Source: Methanobrevibacter sp. YE315 (GTDB lineage Archaea > Methanobacteriota > Methanobacteria > Methanobacteriales > Methanobacteriaceae). Taken from it: a stretch of DNA of 64,000 bases. The notes beneath the pieces were generated by a model that saw only the letters and a program-made list of their open reading frames with translations, ran no database searches and was not told the DNA's origin. Shown piece after piece: positions 36,739 to 46,289 of this stretch. Position 1 is the stretch's first letter; every line of letters starts with the position of its first letter. Made by a program: the position numbers and the translations under genes. The stretch is from assembly GCF_001548675.1 (NCBI RefSeq), contig NZ_CP010834.1, positions 372,001 through 436,000 of the forward strand, read 5' to 3'.

Positions 36739-37857
36739 TTAATAATAATCGATTTTCGGACGCTCTTTTTGTTCAAGTGGGAATCCTTTTGGTTTTTGAA
36801 TCATTGGCCAGCCCACGCCACCTCTTTTGATTTCAAATTTTCCAGAGTATATTAACTCCCCATTTTCATCATAGGCATTGCCGTCGCATGGTGCATTTGG
36901 CCCATAACCTCGTGTTAAGCACCATTGTCCTTCAAAACGAAGCTGTCCTGAAGGATAATATTCTTTTCCTTGAACTATTCCTTTTATATCAAATATTCCC
37001 TCTCTAAATAAATCACCATTAGCAAAATAGGCTTTACCAAACCCGTATGGAGAATAATGAAGTGTATATCCTTCATAAACCAATTTACCATCTTCATCAT
37101 GCAGCTGCCTGTGTACAATCTGGTCTCTAGGATAATAATTGACTTTATCATAGAATTTAGATTCAGAAATAATATCGTTATCCCCTACTTTATCAACTGA
37201 AATAGAATTGTAAGTTTTATCAACAACATCAATCAAAAACAATAATCCAGATTCAAAACTGCTTTTAAATCCATTCTCTTTTAAGAATTCAATTAATTTT
37301 ACTTTTGATTCGTTTGAGGATATTCTCACATAATATTGTCGATATTTTACTCTTGAAGTGTATTCATTTACATACTTTTTAAATCTATCAATCCTCGCTG
37401 AGCGTTCTAAATTATCTGATTCAATTTCTAACATTCGATTGTAACATTGCCATGCATCCACATATTTTTCCAATTCTATTAGTTGATCTATTCTTAAGCT
37501 AAGACATGTCCCATATTCTCTTTTTATAAAATTGAAATCGTCTTCATCAGATATTCCTATTTTCAATATTTCCTCAAAGCATTCAACGGCTTTGCCATAT
37601 TCTTCTTTATACATCAATATGTCTGCTTTAATATCAAAAAAATAAGAATTATTAGGATATAAAATTATAGCATTATTTAAAAGTGTTAATGCCTCTTCAC
37701 ATTCCTCCAAAAGATATAAACATCTTGCTTTATATCCCAATGCCCTTTGATTATTAAAATCCCTTTTTAAAATTTCATTGCAGGTATTTATTACTTCCGG
37801 ATAGTTATTTTCACAGTATAAACTCCTACATTCATCAAGCAATTTTTCAATTTCCAT
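36739..37857 (-). CDS. TPR protein with C-terminal MORN-like repeats
   Basis: In this 372-residue protein, residues 1-110 form TPR repeats (YPEVINTCNEILKRDFNNQRALGYKARCLYLL...). Residues 250-350 contain MORN-variant repeats (EDGKLVYEGYTLHYSPYGFGKAYFANG, YYPSGQLRFEGQW, YDENGELIYSGKFE). TPR mediates protein contacts, and MORN_2 repeats often occur in toxin/immunity or membrane-associated proteins. Its TPR start closely resembles that of the 567-residue neighbour. Confidence 0.65.
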   Translation of the reverse strand: MEIEKLLDECRSLYCENNYPEVINTCNEILKRDFNNQRALGYKARCLYLLEECEEALTLLNNAIILYPNNSYFFDIKADILMYKEEYGKAVECFEEILKIGISDEDDFNFIKREYGTCLSLRIDQLIELEKYVDAWQCYNRMLEIESDNLERSARIDRFKKYVNEYTSRVKYRQYYVRISSNESKVKLIEFLKENGFKSSFESGLLFLIDVVDKTYNSISVDKVGDNDIISESKFYDKVNYYPRDQIVHRQLHDEDGKLVYEGYTLHYSPYGFGKAYFANGDLFREGIFDIKGIVQGKEYYPSGQLRFEGQWCLTRGYGPNAPCDGNAYDENGELIYSGKFEIKRGGVGWPMIQKPKGFPLEQKERPKIDYY

Positions 37858-37902
37858 TGAAACACCACCTATTCCAATCTGATTATATCAACGGCTATTA
37901 TT

Positions 37903-39606
37903 TTAATACCATGGTTTATATTTTAAATATTCAGTATATTCCCAATCGATTAAATCTTCATTTTTACAAAGTCTTCTTATTTCATCCCTAAGTTCCATCA
38001 ATGCTCTTCCAAAGAGATTTTCCTCATCGTCTGAAACATAAATCAATGGTTCATCACCAGTTTCCAGAAGCTTTTGTTTTAAGTCTCCATCCTCCATGAT
38101 TTTAAAATAGCTTGCATTAAGCAAGACGGAGTATTTATAAATGTCCCAGTTTTTTTCTTCTTCTAAAGTAAATTCAACTGCATCTAGCACATCAAAATCA
38201 TCTTTTTTATCACATTTTTTGAAATGTAAACATTTGGAAAGCAATAGTGCTTGTTCAATTGATTTGAAGCGGAATGTATCTGAGGTGAATTCCTTTTCAT
38301 CATTTAAATTGATGAAATCATTTATTTCAATTCCATCTGAAATATTTGGATATTCTGGCTTTCCATCTTCTCTCCAGAAATAACCAAGTAGTGGATGTGG
38401 CTTGTATGGACTTTCGGAAAATCTGAAATTCCAGTATTTTGGCATTGGAAATAGCTTTCTAAATTCCTCATCATGGTGCGGTAGGTTCATTACATAATGT
38501 TCACCAGCACCCATTCTCCAACCTATTGTCCATGCTGACAATTGTGGATAAACTAACCATTCTGGGGCAGCGAATTTGCCTTCATCCAAATACTCTTTTG
38601 CACATTTCAAATCCTTAAATCCCACTAGCTTAATATATCCTTCACGTGGCTGGTCAATGTAATCTAAATATTTTAAGTGATTTATGAATGCATCAAATTC
38701 TTTATCGTCAAAACCTCTTAATTCTTTTTTAAGAGCATCAAGAGATCTAACAAAGATTGTTGAATTGTTTTTTAGTATACGAGTCAATTCTCTAATCTTA
38801 TATTTGATATATTCATTTAACTTGTAATCCTCACATTCTATATGTAAACCTTCACATCCTAAGTAAAATTCATTATTACATTTTTTGCAGTGGTAATTTG
38901 TATAAAATAGAGGAATATCACAACCTCCTAAAAATACTTCTCCACGTTCAGCTTTTTCAAGTAATTTTGGATTTGGATATCCCCAAATAATTGGAAGTAG
39001 CGGCCCTCCGCAATCTGGACAGACTTCAGTATCATATTTAAATTTTATTTTGTCAATCCATAAAATGTAATATTCTCCAAGTCCCTGAGTATTTGCCTCT
39101 TTGATTTTATCAATGACCAACTCAAAATCATCAATATCTTCATTTAAACAATATTTTAAAGCTTCATCGTATTTTTCTGCTTCAATTAACAAATCGCAGA
39201 TTTCAATATCTGCAGGTGCATTTTCATAGCACTCAATTGCTTTATCAATTCTGCCCAGTTTAAGTAAAGCTTTTATTTTGTTTTCAAATAGCCAATCAAA
39301 GTCTTTAATCTTTAAACCCTGCTCACAATACTTTAAAGATTTTTCATAATCTCCCAAATCATAATATACCATTGCAAGATGGTTATTGATATAATAATTG
39401 TCAGGATAAAGTTTGATTCCTTTTTCTAAAATTTCTAATGCCTTTTCAGGTTGGTTTAAAAAGCAGTAAGCTATTGATTTATAACCGATTGCGTTTTGGC
39501 TATCTGGATCTATTTTAAAAACTTCATCGCAAAGCTCTATGAGTCTTTTATAATCATGAGCAAAATATGCATCTTCACATTTATCTAATAACTCTTGTAT
39601 ATTCAT
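37903..39606 (-). CDS. TPR protein with zinc-ribbon and long C-terminal domain
   Basis: In this 567-residue protein the ATG at 39606 follows GGTGATAAC. N-terminal TPR repeats (about 1-150) resemble those of the downstream paralogue. A zinc ribbon follows: CPDCGGP...CKKC around residues 205-250. The C-terminal 300 residues are unrecognised, rich in Trp/Tyr and charged residues. DUF1963-like or SMI1-like domains of immunity proteins are often attached to TPRs in this way, but I cannot confirm one. ACATTAAC repeats lie upstream at 39861-39880. Confidence 0.55.
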   Translation of the reverse strand: MNIQELLDKCEDAYFAHDYKRLIELCDEVFKIDPDSQNAIGYKSIAYCFLNQPEKALEILEKGIKLYPDNYYINNHLAMVYYDLGDYEKSLKYCEQGLKIKDFDWLFENKIKALLKLGRIDKAIECYENAPADIEICDLLIEAEKYDEALKYCLNEDIDDFELVIDKIKEANTQGLGEYYILWIDKIKFKYDTEVCPDCGGPLLPIIWGYPNPKLLEKAERGEVFLGGCDIPLFYTNYHCKKCNNEFYLGCEGLHIECEDYKLNEYIKYKIRELTRILKNNSTIFVRSLDALKKELRGFDDKEFDAFINHLKYLDYIDQPREGYIKLVGFKDLKCAKEYLDEGKFAAPEWLVYPQLSAWTIGWRMGAGEHYVMNLPHHDEEFRKLFPMPKYWNFRFSESPYKPHPLLGYFWREDGKPEYPNISDGIEINDFINLNDEKEFTSDTFRFKSIEQALLLSKCLHFKKCDKKDDFDVLDAVEFTLEEEKNWDIYKYSVLLNASYFKIMEDGDLKQKLLETGDEPLIYVSDDEENLFGRALMELRDEIRRLCKNEDLIDWEYTEYLKYKPWY

Positions 39607-39998
39607 GTTATCACCGAAATTGGAATTTTTTTCGATAATCATCTAAATCTACGTGTTTAGGTGATAGTTCTAATTAGTGTATAAAAAAATTGTATAAACT
39701 TTGTTAATAAATTGTTAGTATAATGGGGTTTATAAATTTTTCTATTAATACTAAATTTATCAGAATCATTATAAATATGTTGAGCAAATATTGTGAATAT
39801 AATTTTCAATGCAACTATTAATTAAATCAAAAGCAAACATCTAAACTTAACATAATCCACTGACATTAACATTAACACAGACCATTTAATAAATCAACCT
39901 AGTTTAACTATGGGAGGCATATAAAAACATTTAAAAAAGTTAATTTAATATATGAAGCTGATTTCAATATTAAAAAATAAAAAAAGCTAACATTAACG
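39607..39998. other. intergenic region with ACATTAAC repeat and terminator
   Basis: No gene is visible. TGACATTAACATTAACACAG at 39861-39880 is a member of the repeat family seen upstream of other viral genes. At 39985-40005 AGCTAAC/GTTAGCT forms a hairpin followed on the minus strand by a T-run, terminating the peptidase gene. Confidence 0.5.
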
Positions 39999-40805
39999 TT
40001 AGCTACTGTACAAATCTGTGAATATCCATGATGGGTCGTATGCTATGAGATATCCATCTTCACACCAAAGAGACCTTACATTACCTGAAGTAGTATCTGC
40101 TACCGCAGCAGGATCACGATTAATCCAATTACCTCCAGTATGTTTTTTATGCTTTAATCTTAGTCTTATATGGCCTGTTCCAGATACTCTGCATTTAACG
40201 TGGACAAATTGTACATCATAACCTAAAGATTTAGCTATTCTGTAATATACTTGTCCCCAGTCCACACAATTTGAACCTTTTCCAGATTTAGCATCATTGA
40301 TTGTTTTCTTGTCTGTTTTTTGCGAATTGAAGTATTTACTATATAATTCTTTCTTTGCTATAATAGCTAAAGCTTCATCAATTGTATTTCCTTTGAAGTT
40401 GAATACATTGATAAATAGCTTCATTGTGGAATCTTTGTAATCTGGAAGAGTTGACATCCTATATACAATAGCGGGAAGTCTTTTATTTGCTCTTATATAA
40501 GCTTCCGTCCTTATTGCCATATCCACATATTCAGCCTTATCGATTTTCTCTCCATTCTTTAATGTTACGTAGTTTGGAAGGAAATCCAAAGACGTATTAT
40601 CTTTGATTAAAGCCATTGTATACATTGCAACTAGCTTATCGCTTCCAAGTTTTTTAGCTTTCTTTTCTATATCACTACAACTACCGTTTAATGTTAATAT
40701 TTGGTAATGGTCACGTTTCTTATACTTCTTTTTGTTTTGGAGTAGCCAGTATGCTATGGAATTCATAGCTTGGCAAAAACTTGTCCAACTAATATTATCT
40801 TTCAT
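39999..40805 (-). CDS. pseudomurein endoisopeptidase-like lysin
   Basis: This 268-residue protein has a pseudomurein-binding-type repeat (EYVDMAIRTEAYIRANKRLPAIV) in the middle. Its C-terminal transglutaminase-like cysteine peptidase domain has the triad Cys in GSNCVDWGQVYYRIAKSLG, His in GTGHIRLRL, and Asp in NRDPAA. This is the arrangement of PeiW/PeiP, which cut the Ala-Lys isopeptide bond of pseudomurein. It is the expected lysis enzyme of a Methanobacteriales virus. There is no signal peptide, so release would need the holin-like proteins at 56-57 kb. Confidence 0.82.
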   Translation of the reverse strand: MKDNISWTSFCQAMNSIAYWLLQNKKKYKKRDHYQILTLNGSCSDIEKKAKKLGSDKLVAMYTMALIKDNTSLDFLPNYVTLKNGEKIDKAEYVDMAIRTEAYIRANKRLPAIVYRMSTLPDYKDSTMKLFINVFNFKGNTIDEALAIIAKKELYSKYFNSQKTDKKTINDAKSGKGSNCVDWGQVYYRIAKSLGYDVQFVHVKCRVSGTGHIRLRLKHKKHTGGNWINRDPAAVADTTSGNVRSLWCEDGYLIAYDPSWIFTDLYSS

Positions 40806-40948
40806 ATTATATTTTTTATATAAAATAAGTAATAAATCTATTTAATAAAGATAAAGGAATTATTGAAATTGAAGAAATAGAAATAGAAAAAAGGATGATG
40901 AAACTATTGAATATGTTAATCTAATATTATCAATAGTTTCTTAAAATC

Positions 40949-42688
40949 TTAGTTTTTGAGTAATTCATTGTCTTTTAGATATTCAATGAATTTCAAGATT
41001 ATTTTTGTTTCACGTTGCCCAATATCAGTTTCTGTAAAATCAGTCACTGAATTTGAAAGATTAACTAATTCTTTAATAGCAGTGCCTTCTTTCTTACCTT
41101 TCTTAGTTGTGAAACCTTGATAGTATTTGATTTTATCAGAGAATCTATAATCAGAAGCTCGGATATTAATTTTCTTTTCCAGTATAGATTTGTTTCCCAA
41201 ACTATCTATATTATTTGGATTTGTAAGTCCTTGTTCTATTTTCTGACGATTCCTAGCATAGATATGTTCAATCTCAATTGCTTTTTCTAAAGGCAAACAT
41301 TCTTGTTCTGGTTCTTGGAATGCCCACCAAGTTAACATTGATTTTGTGATTGGTCTTTGATTTTTGAAATCGAAGCTTCTGAATTTGTTTTGTACTTGTT
41401 CTGCACTGAATAAGAACTCATCAAATGTTACTGGTTCTTTGTTAACAATATTTATCATCTCTGGGTAAACAGGAGTTCTTAATGCATTAACACCGGGATT
41501 AATAACGGCATATGCCCAGATAAATGCTGTGATTTTACTTAAGAATTTATAAAATTCTTCATCATCAAGCAATCCATCATCATCCCTATATTCCATATAA
41601 TAAACGGATACAAAGTATGTCCACATTCCATTCGGCGCATAATTTAAAACATATAATCTTTTTAGAACTTCGTTAGAGAATCTTTCTATATTTTGATCAT
41701 ATACATCATTCCAGAAGTTAGCTAAGTCAATTAAGTTATCAAAGGTTTCATCATTTTTTAAAAGAGCATAACTGTCTTTTTCATAGAATCTACGCAATGC
41801 TTCTGTTGTGGATAATTTAATACCTTGCTTTGCTCTTTCATAGTACATATATCTTGTAAATATTTCATCCAATGCACTGCCTGATGATGGTTGGAAAATA
41901 GAATTACATAATACTTCCAAGTCTTTCCATTTTTCAATAAAGCTTTCTTTTTCACCTTTATCAGAATAATATTTGTAGAATTGTGCTTTAAAAATATCTG
42001 CATCAGACAATGGTTTTCCTCTATCATTTAAAGTGGAAAAAATTCTTAATGCAGTATCTCTAGACTCAGCTTCAATAGGTAAGAGAATACAATTCTGCAT
42101 AATTCTAAGAGGGAGCAATGGAGTATAACTTACATACTCTTCTGTAAATTCTTTAATCTTATCTTGGAAGAAGTTAAAGTTTTTAGCATAACTGCTCTTT
42201 CCTTTTGATACATTACCTGTTCTTAATATTTCTGAAAACTCCTCTTTGTCATTATCAGTTGCAACTTCCGAATCAATTTTTAGTTCATCTTTAATTGCAT
42301 CTCCAAATTCATCTGTTCTCCAAATGCATTGTTCAATTTGTTTTCTAGTCTTTGCAGATTTATCATCTTTCATGTTTTTGAACTTATCATAGAATGCACG
42401 AAGTAAGAGCATTAATGTAGTTAAACGTTGTTGCCCATCAATTATCTCCATATCTCCAGCATCGTTTTTAAAAGTAACAATAGGGCCCAAGAAATATTCA
42501 TCACTTTCACTATCGAAGTTATCACAATTTTCTTCAGGAAATGAAAAATTGAATAAATCTTCCCATAGTGTTTGGCATTCATCTTCTCCCCATGCATAGG
42601 GCCTTTGATAATCTGGAATTAAAAATTTTGTTTTTTTAGCACTAAAAAGATCTTTAACAGTTTTTTGGTCAATATTTAGCTTTGACAT
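40949..42688 (-). CDS. GmrSD-like DUF262/DUF1524 type IV restriction protein
   Basis: In this 579-residue protein the DUF262 part has the motifs IPDYQRPYAWGEDECQTLWEDL and EIIDGQQRLTTLMLLLRAF (ParB-like NTPase). The C-terminal DUF1524 HNH nuclease has IEHIYARN and an Asn-containing NIDSLGNKSILEKKIN. GmrSD enzymes cut glucosylated or otherwise modified phage DNA. Here it is a single fused chain, carried inside a viral element, so it probably excludes competing viruses. Upstream are ACATTAAC motifs at 42771 and 42888-42904. Confidence 0.85.
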   Translation of the reverse strand: MSKLNIDQKTVKDLFSAKKTKFLIPDYQRPYAWGEDECQTLWEDLFNFSFPEENCDNFDSESDEYFLGPIVTFKNDAGDMEIIDGQQRLTTLMLLLRAFYDKFKNMKDDKSAKTRKQIEQCIWRTDEFGDAIKDELKIDSEVATDNDKEEFSEILRTGNVSKGKSSYAKNFNFFQDKIKEFTEEYVSYTPLLPLRIMQNCILLPIEAESRDTALRIFSTLNDRGKPLSDADIFKAQFYKYYSDKGEKESFIEKWKDLEVLCNSIFQPSSGSALDEIFTRYMYYERAKQGIKLSTTEALRRFYEKDSYALLKNDETFDNLIDLANFWNDVYDQNIERFSNEVLKRLYVLNYAPNGMWTYFVSVYYMEYRDDDGLLDDEEFYKFLSKITAFIWAYAVINPGVNALRTPVYPEMINIVNKEPVTFDEFLFSAEQVQNKFRSFDFKNQRPITKSMLTWWAFQEPEQECLPLEKAIEIEHIYARNRQKIEQGLTNPNNIDSLGNKSILEKKINIRASDYRFSDKIKYYQGFTTKKGKKEGTAIKELVNLSNSVTDFTETDIGQRETKIILKFIEYLKDNELLKN

Positions 42689-42978
42689 ATATGACCTCCA
42701 ATTATTATTTATATGTTTGTTTAATGTGTTTATTTTTTCAAATTTAAAAATTTACTGTATAAACCACATTGACATTAACGATTGCAATTTCAATACCTGA
42801 AAATGTATTGCTTTCAAGAATTAAAAATTTAAAGTTTTGAATATGAATTAATTGGTATTGAATCAATACTTATTCATTTAATTAATCAACATTAACATTA
42901 ACAGAAGAATTATCTGATTTAAATTTGTATTTTACCCTACGATATATGCACAAGTTTTTAAAAGTAGATTTTCAATAG
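42689..42978. promoter_or_regulatory. upstream region of the GmrSD gene with ACATTAAC motifs
   Basis: The region contains GACATTAACG at 42771-42780 and CAACATTAACATTAACAG at 42888-42904, plus TTAATGTG at 42721. A long AT-rich run may include the promoter. No ORF of note. Confidence 0.4.
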
Positions 42979-43374
42979 CTAATGTTGGATGTCTCTGTTA
43001 TGAATCCACTCACGGTGCTTTCCAATAGCTACTCTCACAATAACATCAATCAAATCAGTTTCATCTTCCTTTTTGAAATAGTAATAAGCAGGTCCTTCCA
43101 GCATCTGCCTTAAGTCATAGAATGGTTTTGGTTTGACTGCATCTGGATGCATCAGTCCGTAATTTTTGAGTAGCTTGACGTTTTCTGTTTCGTATTTCTC
43201 CAGTTTGGATTTCTGGACTTTAGTAGCTACTGTCTTTTCTTTTTTATCAAACAGTTTAGCTATTTGAGAGCTATCAATTAATATACTGGATTCTATCAAT
43301 AGCAAGGTTAATTCTTTACCTTTAACTGTTAATGTGGTTGGATATGAATTTTCAGTATCAAGAATTAATTTCAT
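42979..43374 (-). CDS. hypothetical viral protein, 131 residues, possible regulator
   Basis: This protein has a short beta-rich start (TLTVKGKELTLLLIESSILI) and a segment DSSQIAKLFDKKEKTVATKVQ that looks like a helix-turn-helix of phage antirepressor or BRO-type proteins. The C-terminal half is charged and helical. Function unknown. It lies just downstream of the capsid genes. Confidence 0.5.
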   Translation of the reverse strand: MKLILDTENSYPTTLTVKGKELTLLLIESSILIDSSQIAKLFDKKEKTVATKVQKSKLEKYETENVKLLKNYGLMHPDAVKPKPFYDLRQMLEGPAYYYFKKEDETDLIDVIVRVAIGKHREWIHNRDIQH

Positions 43375-43485
43375 TTTTATAGCCTCACGTATATAATATA
43401 GCGATTATTGCATATAAAAAATATGAGCAGAAGAAATTAGTGAAGCTTGAAACTTCACTAATATTTTAGGAGATAAAATATGGTT

Positions 43486-44412
43486 TTATGCTCTGAAATT
43501 ACCTTTGATAATTCTGTTAGGTGCATTCATTAATACACCGACACTTGAAAGGACGAATAGCTTTGTATACATTGGCAATTCATCACGAATATCTTTTCTC
43601 ATGAATTCGATTAATGGATAGAAATCATACATCTCACCGTCAGGTCCTAACGGAGCAACGGTTGTTCCAGTTGTTCTGGAGTATAGGAGTTTCATTCCGG
43701 GGTTAATGTAGTCCATACCAATGTATGTTTTGTCACCCATTTCAGAACCTCCGTCGCATACTGCTGTTCCTAAGATATCGATGTTATCAACGCCGTAATA
43801 GCTTTGGATTAATTCCACAGGTTCGACTTGACGGTTACTTGAAAATATATCAGATTTCAGAGTTGTCAATGATTTGTAGCTTACTGCCATACTGTTTAAG
43901 TTGGCATAGCTTCCAGCTGCTTCCTTGAACTTTTCCTGAGCTTTAAGGATGGTCATTCCAGTATCATCACCACTTTCAAAGTTGTAGGTAGCAACTTTAC
44001 TGGAGTTCATAATCATGTCAATAGCTGCCTTTTCAATACTCCTACCAATTAGAATTCCTACGTCTTGTAACATGTCATTAACGGAGATTAAATTGGAATC
44101 TAACATTTGAGCGGAAACGTTTAAGACTCCACCGATAGTGTCGATTGAGATAGTTTCTGAGATTGGTTTTCTAACGTTTAATTCCTGAAGTGTTGCACCA
44201 GGAGCAATATCTTTGGCCTCACCAAGCACGCCGCTTTGAATGGCCTCTTCGATATTGACTCTTTGAGACATGTAAGTATAATATTGGCTGTTTTCTTGAA
44301 TCTCTTGCTTTGGTAAAAGTCTGGTGAATTTCATCCACTTTGCTGAAGTATCAGCAATAATTTGTGCCATTACTTCATTTTGTACTTTCGCATCATTTCC
44401 TTTAGTTAACAT
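43486..44412 (-). CDS. major capsid protein paralogue 2
   Basis: This 308-residue protein is clearly homologous to its 312-residue upstream neighbour along the whole length. Shared stretches include GEAKDIAPGATLQELNVRKPISETISIDTIGGVLNVSAQ, KAQEKFKEAAGSYA, QSYYGVDNIDILGT and FYPLIEFMRKDIRDELPMYTKLF. The helical scaffold and domain order fit the HK97 fold of viral coat proteins. The ATG at 44412 follows GGAGGATTGTTA and is preferred to the TTG two codons earlier. Two coat paralogues in tandem may build different capsomers. Confidence 0.75.
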   Translation of the reverse strand: MLTKGNDAKVQNEVMAQIIADTSAKWMKFTRLLPKQEIQENSQYYTYMSQRVNIEEAIQSGVLGEAKDIAPGATLQELNVRKPISETISIDTIGGVLNVSAQMLDSNLISVNDMLQDVGILIGRSIEKAAIDMIMNSSKVATYNFESGDDTGMTILKAQEKFKEAAGSYANLNSMAVSYKSLTTLKSDIFSSNRQVEPVELIQSYYGVDNIDILGTAVCDGGSEMGDKTYIGMDYINPGMKLLYSRTTGTTVAPLGPDGEMYDFYPLIEFMRKDIRDELPMYTKLFVLSSVGVLMNAPNRIIKGNFRA

Positions 44413-44425
44413 TAACAATCCTCCT

Positions 44426-45364
44426 TTATGGCCTGCAAGTACCTTTCAAAGCAAGTCCCGGTTTATTTAATAATATTCCTACTTTACTTTGTATAAATAA
44501 CTTTGTATATTGAGGTAACTCATCGTAAATATCTTTTCTCATGATTTCAATTATAGGATAGAAGTCTGCAATGTTTTCATCTGATGTAATAGGTGCAACA
44601 GTAGTTCCAGAACTTTTAGAGTATAGAACTGTTAATGGCGCATTTCTTAAATCGAAACCGATGTATTGTTTTTCACCTATTAATGATCCGCCGTCAGCTT
44701 GGGTTGTTCCTAAAAGATCAATATTGTCAATACCATAATATTCTTTAATGTCTTCAACAGGTTGCACTAACTTGTTAGAACTGTAAGCTAATTGTTTAAC
44801 GTATGATAATGTTTTGTAAGACTCAGCCATTATTGTTAAATCTGCTCCCGCTCCAGCATTACCTTTAAATGCTTCCTGCGCTTTAATTACAAAGTTACCG
44901 AACGCATCCATAGTATCATCGGTTTGAGTAGTATTATATTGTGGAACGTTTGGAGAGCTTATTATTGTATCGTAAATGTTGTATTCAATACGGTTTGCAA
45001 TAACGGTAGCTACATCACCTAATAAATCTTCAAATGAAACAATGTCACTATCAAAGACATCTTTGTTAACATTGAGGACACCTCCAACAGTATCAATGCT
45101 GATAGTATCGGTTACTGGTTTTCTGATGTTTAACTCTTGAAGGCTTGCACCAGGAGCAATGTCTTTTGCTTCTCCGAGCAATCCTTTTTTAATAGCTTCA
45201 TCAAGATTGATGTTTTGTCTGAAATATGTGTAGTAATCGGAATTCTCTTTGATTTCTTGTTTAGGAAACAATCTAGCTAACTTCAATCTTTTTGCGGTTT
45301 CATCAGTAATAGTTTGAGCTATTACCTCATTTTGAACTTTGGTATTATTTCCTTTTGTAATCAT
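44426..45364 (-). CDS. major capsid protein paralogue 1 (HK97-like)
   Basis: This 312-residue coat-protein candidate starts MITKGNNTKVQNEVIAQTIT and includes LLGEAKDIAPGASLQELNIRKP. It ends with the conserved RKDIYDELPQYTKLFIQSKVGILLNKPGLALKG segment shared with the paralogue. It lies 13 bases downstream of a decoration-protein gene, the common order in head modules. The HK97 assignment rests on size, position and pattern, not a direct search. Confidence 0.75.
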   Translation of the reverse strand: MITKGNNTKVQNEVIAQTITDETAKRLKLARLFPKQEIKENSDYYTYFRQNINLDEAIKKGLLGEAKDIAPGASLQELNIRKPVTDTISIDTVGGVLNVNKDVFDSDIVSFEDLLGDVATVIANRIEYNIYDTIISSPNVPQYNTTQTDDTMDAFGNFVIKAQEAFKGNAGAGADLTIMAESYKTLSYVKQLAYSSNKLVQPVEDIKEYYGIDNIDLLGTTQADGGSLIGEKQYIGFDLRNAPLTVLYSKSSGTTVAPITSDENIADFYPIIEIMRKDIYDELPQYTKLFIQSKVGILLNKPGLALKGTCRP

Positions 45365-45376
45365 TAATTATCACCT

Positions 45377-45880
45377 TTAAGTTTGGCCAGTTTCACCGGT
45401 TGCACCGATGTCATATGGTCTGAATACTTCGATGTATTTGTAATCGTCTGAACTTGTTACCGGATGCATTGCAATATATTCTCCCTCATCGGATTTGATG
45501 GCTCCTGTGCTGGTTAAAGCTATTCTGTTGTTGACTGCAATGTTTGAAATTCCACTGGCTAATTTCAATCTGAACAAATGACCTAATACAAGAATTGCTG
45601 TTTTTCTTTTTCCCCCAGTCATTGTAACCGGATCGTTGACTGCAATTCCTAAGATGATTTCACCTTCAGCAGCAGTATATTTCTTAACGGTTGGTTTTCC
45701 GATATCTGAATTAGCTGATAATGTTACAACATCGTCTGTCTTGATTTTGTTTCCTGCGTATTCGTAACCTGGAGTTTCTCCAGTAGGAGTTGTTACGGTG
45801 GTTGCAGTGATAGCACCTTCATCTAATAAGAATGTAGTGACTTCTTTTCTTTCTTCAAGTAAAACAATTGAATCTGGCAT
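45377..45880 (-). CDS. head decoration protein, short form
   Basis: This 167-residue beta-rich protein starts [22 protein letters not shown]. The pattern continues with [36 protein letters not shown], which recurs in the proteins at 54700 and 57313. Its place directly before the major capsid genes fits a capsid-stabilising (lambda gpD-like) protein. It ends with IGATGETGQT, a stub of the collagen-like repeat that is long in the 359-residue paralogue. Confidence 0.7.
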   Translation of the reverse strand: MPDSIVLLEERKEVTTFLLDEGAITATTVTTPTGETPGYEYAGNKIKTDDVVTLSANSDIGKPTVKKYTAAEGEIILGIAVNDPVTMTGGKRKTAILVLGHLFRLKLASGISNIAVNNRIALTSTGAIKSDEGEYIAMHPVTSSDDYKYIEVFRPYDIGATGETGQT

Positions 45881-46289
45881 AAATGTCCTCCACTTAATTT
45901 ATTATATAATTTATTATTTATAATATATAAAGATTTATATATAATAGCTACTTTTTTAAAAATATAGTGGAGATTAACCTTAACTTATAATATTCTGTTA
46001 ATAGCTTAAAAATAGAAAGAGGCATTAATATTTACTTATTGAAACAAAATAAAGGATAGAATAGAAATAAGTCGATAATAATCAATCAGAATTATATTAT
46101 GAATTAGATGACTTATTCCTATTTTGAAAACAAAGTAGGAATTAATATTGTCTTCAGATGATTATTTGTATTTAATAGTATATATATTAGAAATATAAAT
46201 TTAGTTCCTTGATAATTATGCTTATATAACAAAACATTTAATTTATGATGAACATAAATTATTAACACTTAATATATTAAGGGATTTTT
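45881..46289. promoter_or_regulatory. divergent promoter region, capsid operon / restriction-modification
   Basis: This gene-free AT-rich region lies between divergent units. TATA-like sequence TATATAAAGATTTATATATAA near 45920-45945 suits the minus-strand capsid operon. A plus-strand promoter for the methylase must lie nearer 46240. AGATTAACCTTAAC at 45969-45982 is a weak relative of the ACATTAAC motif. Confidence 0.4.
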
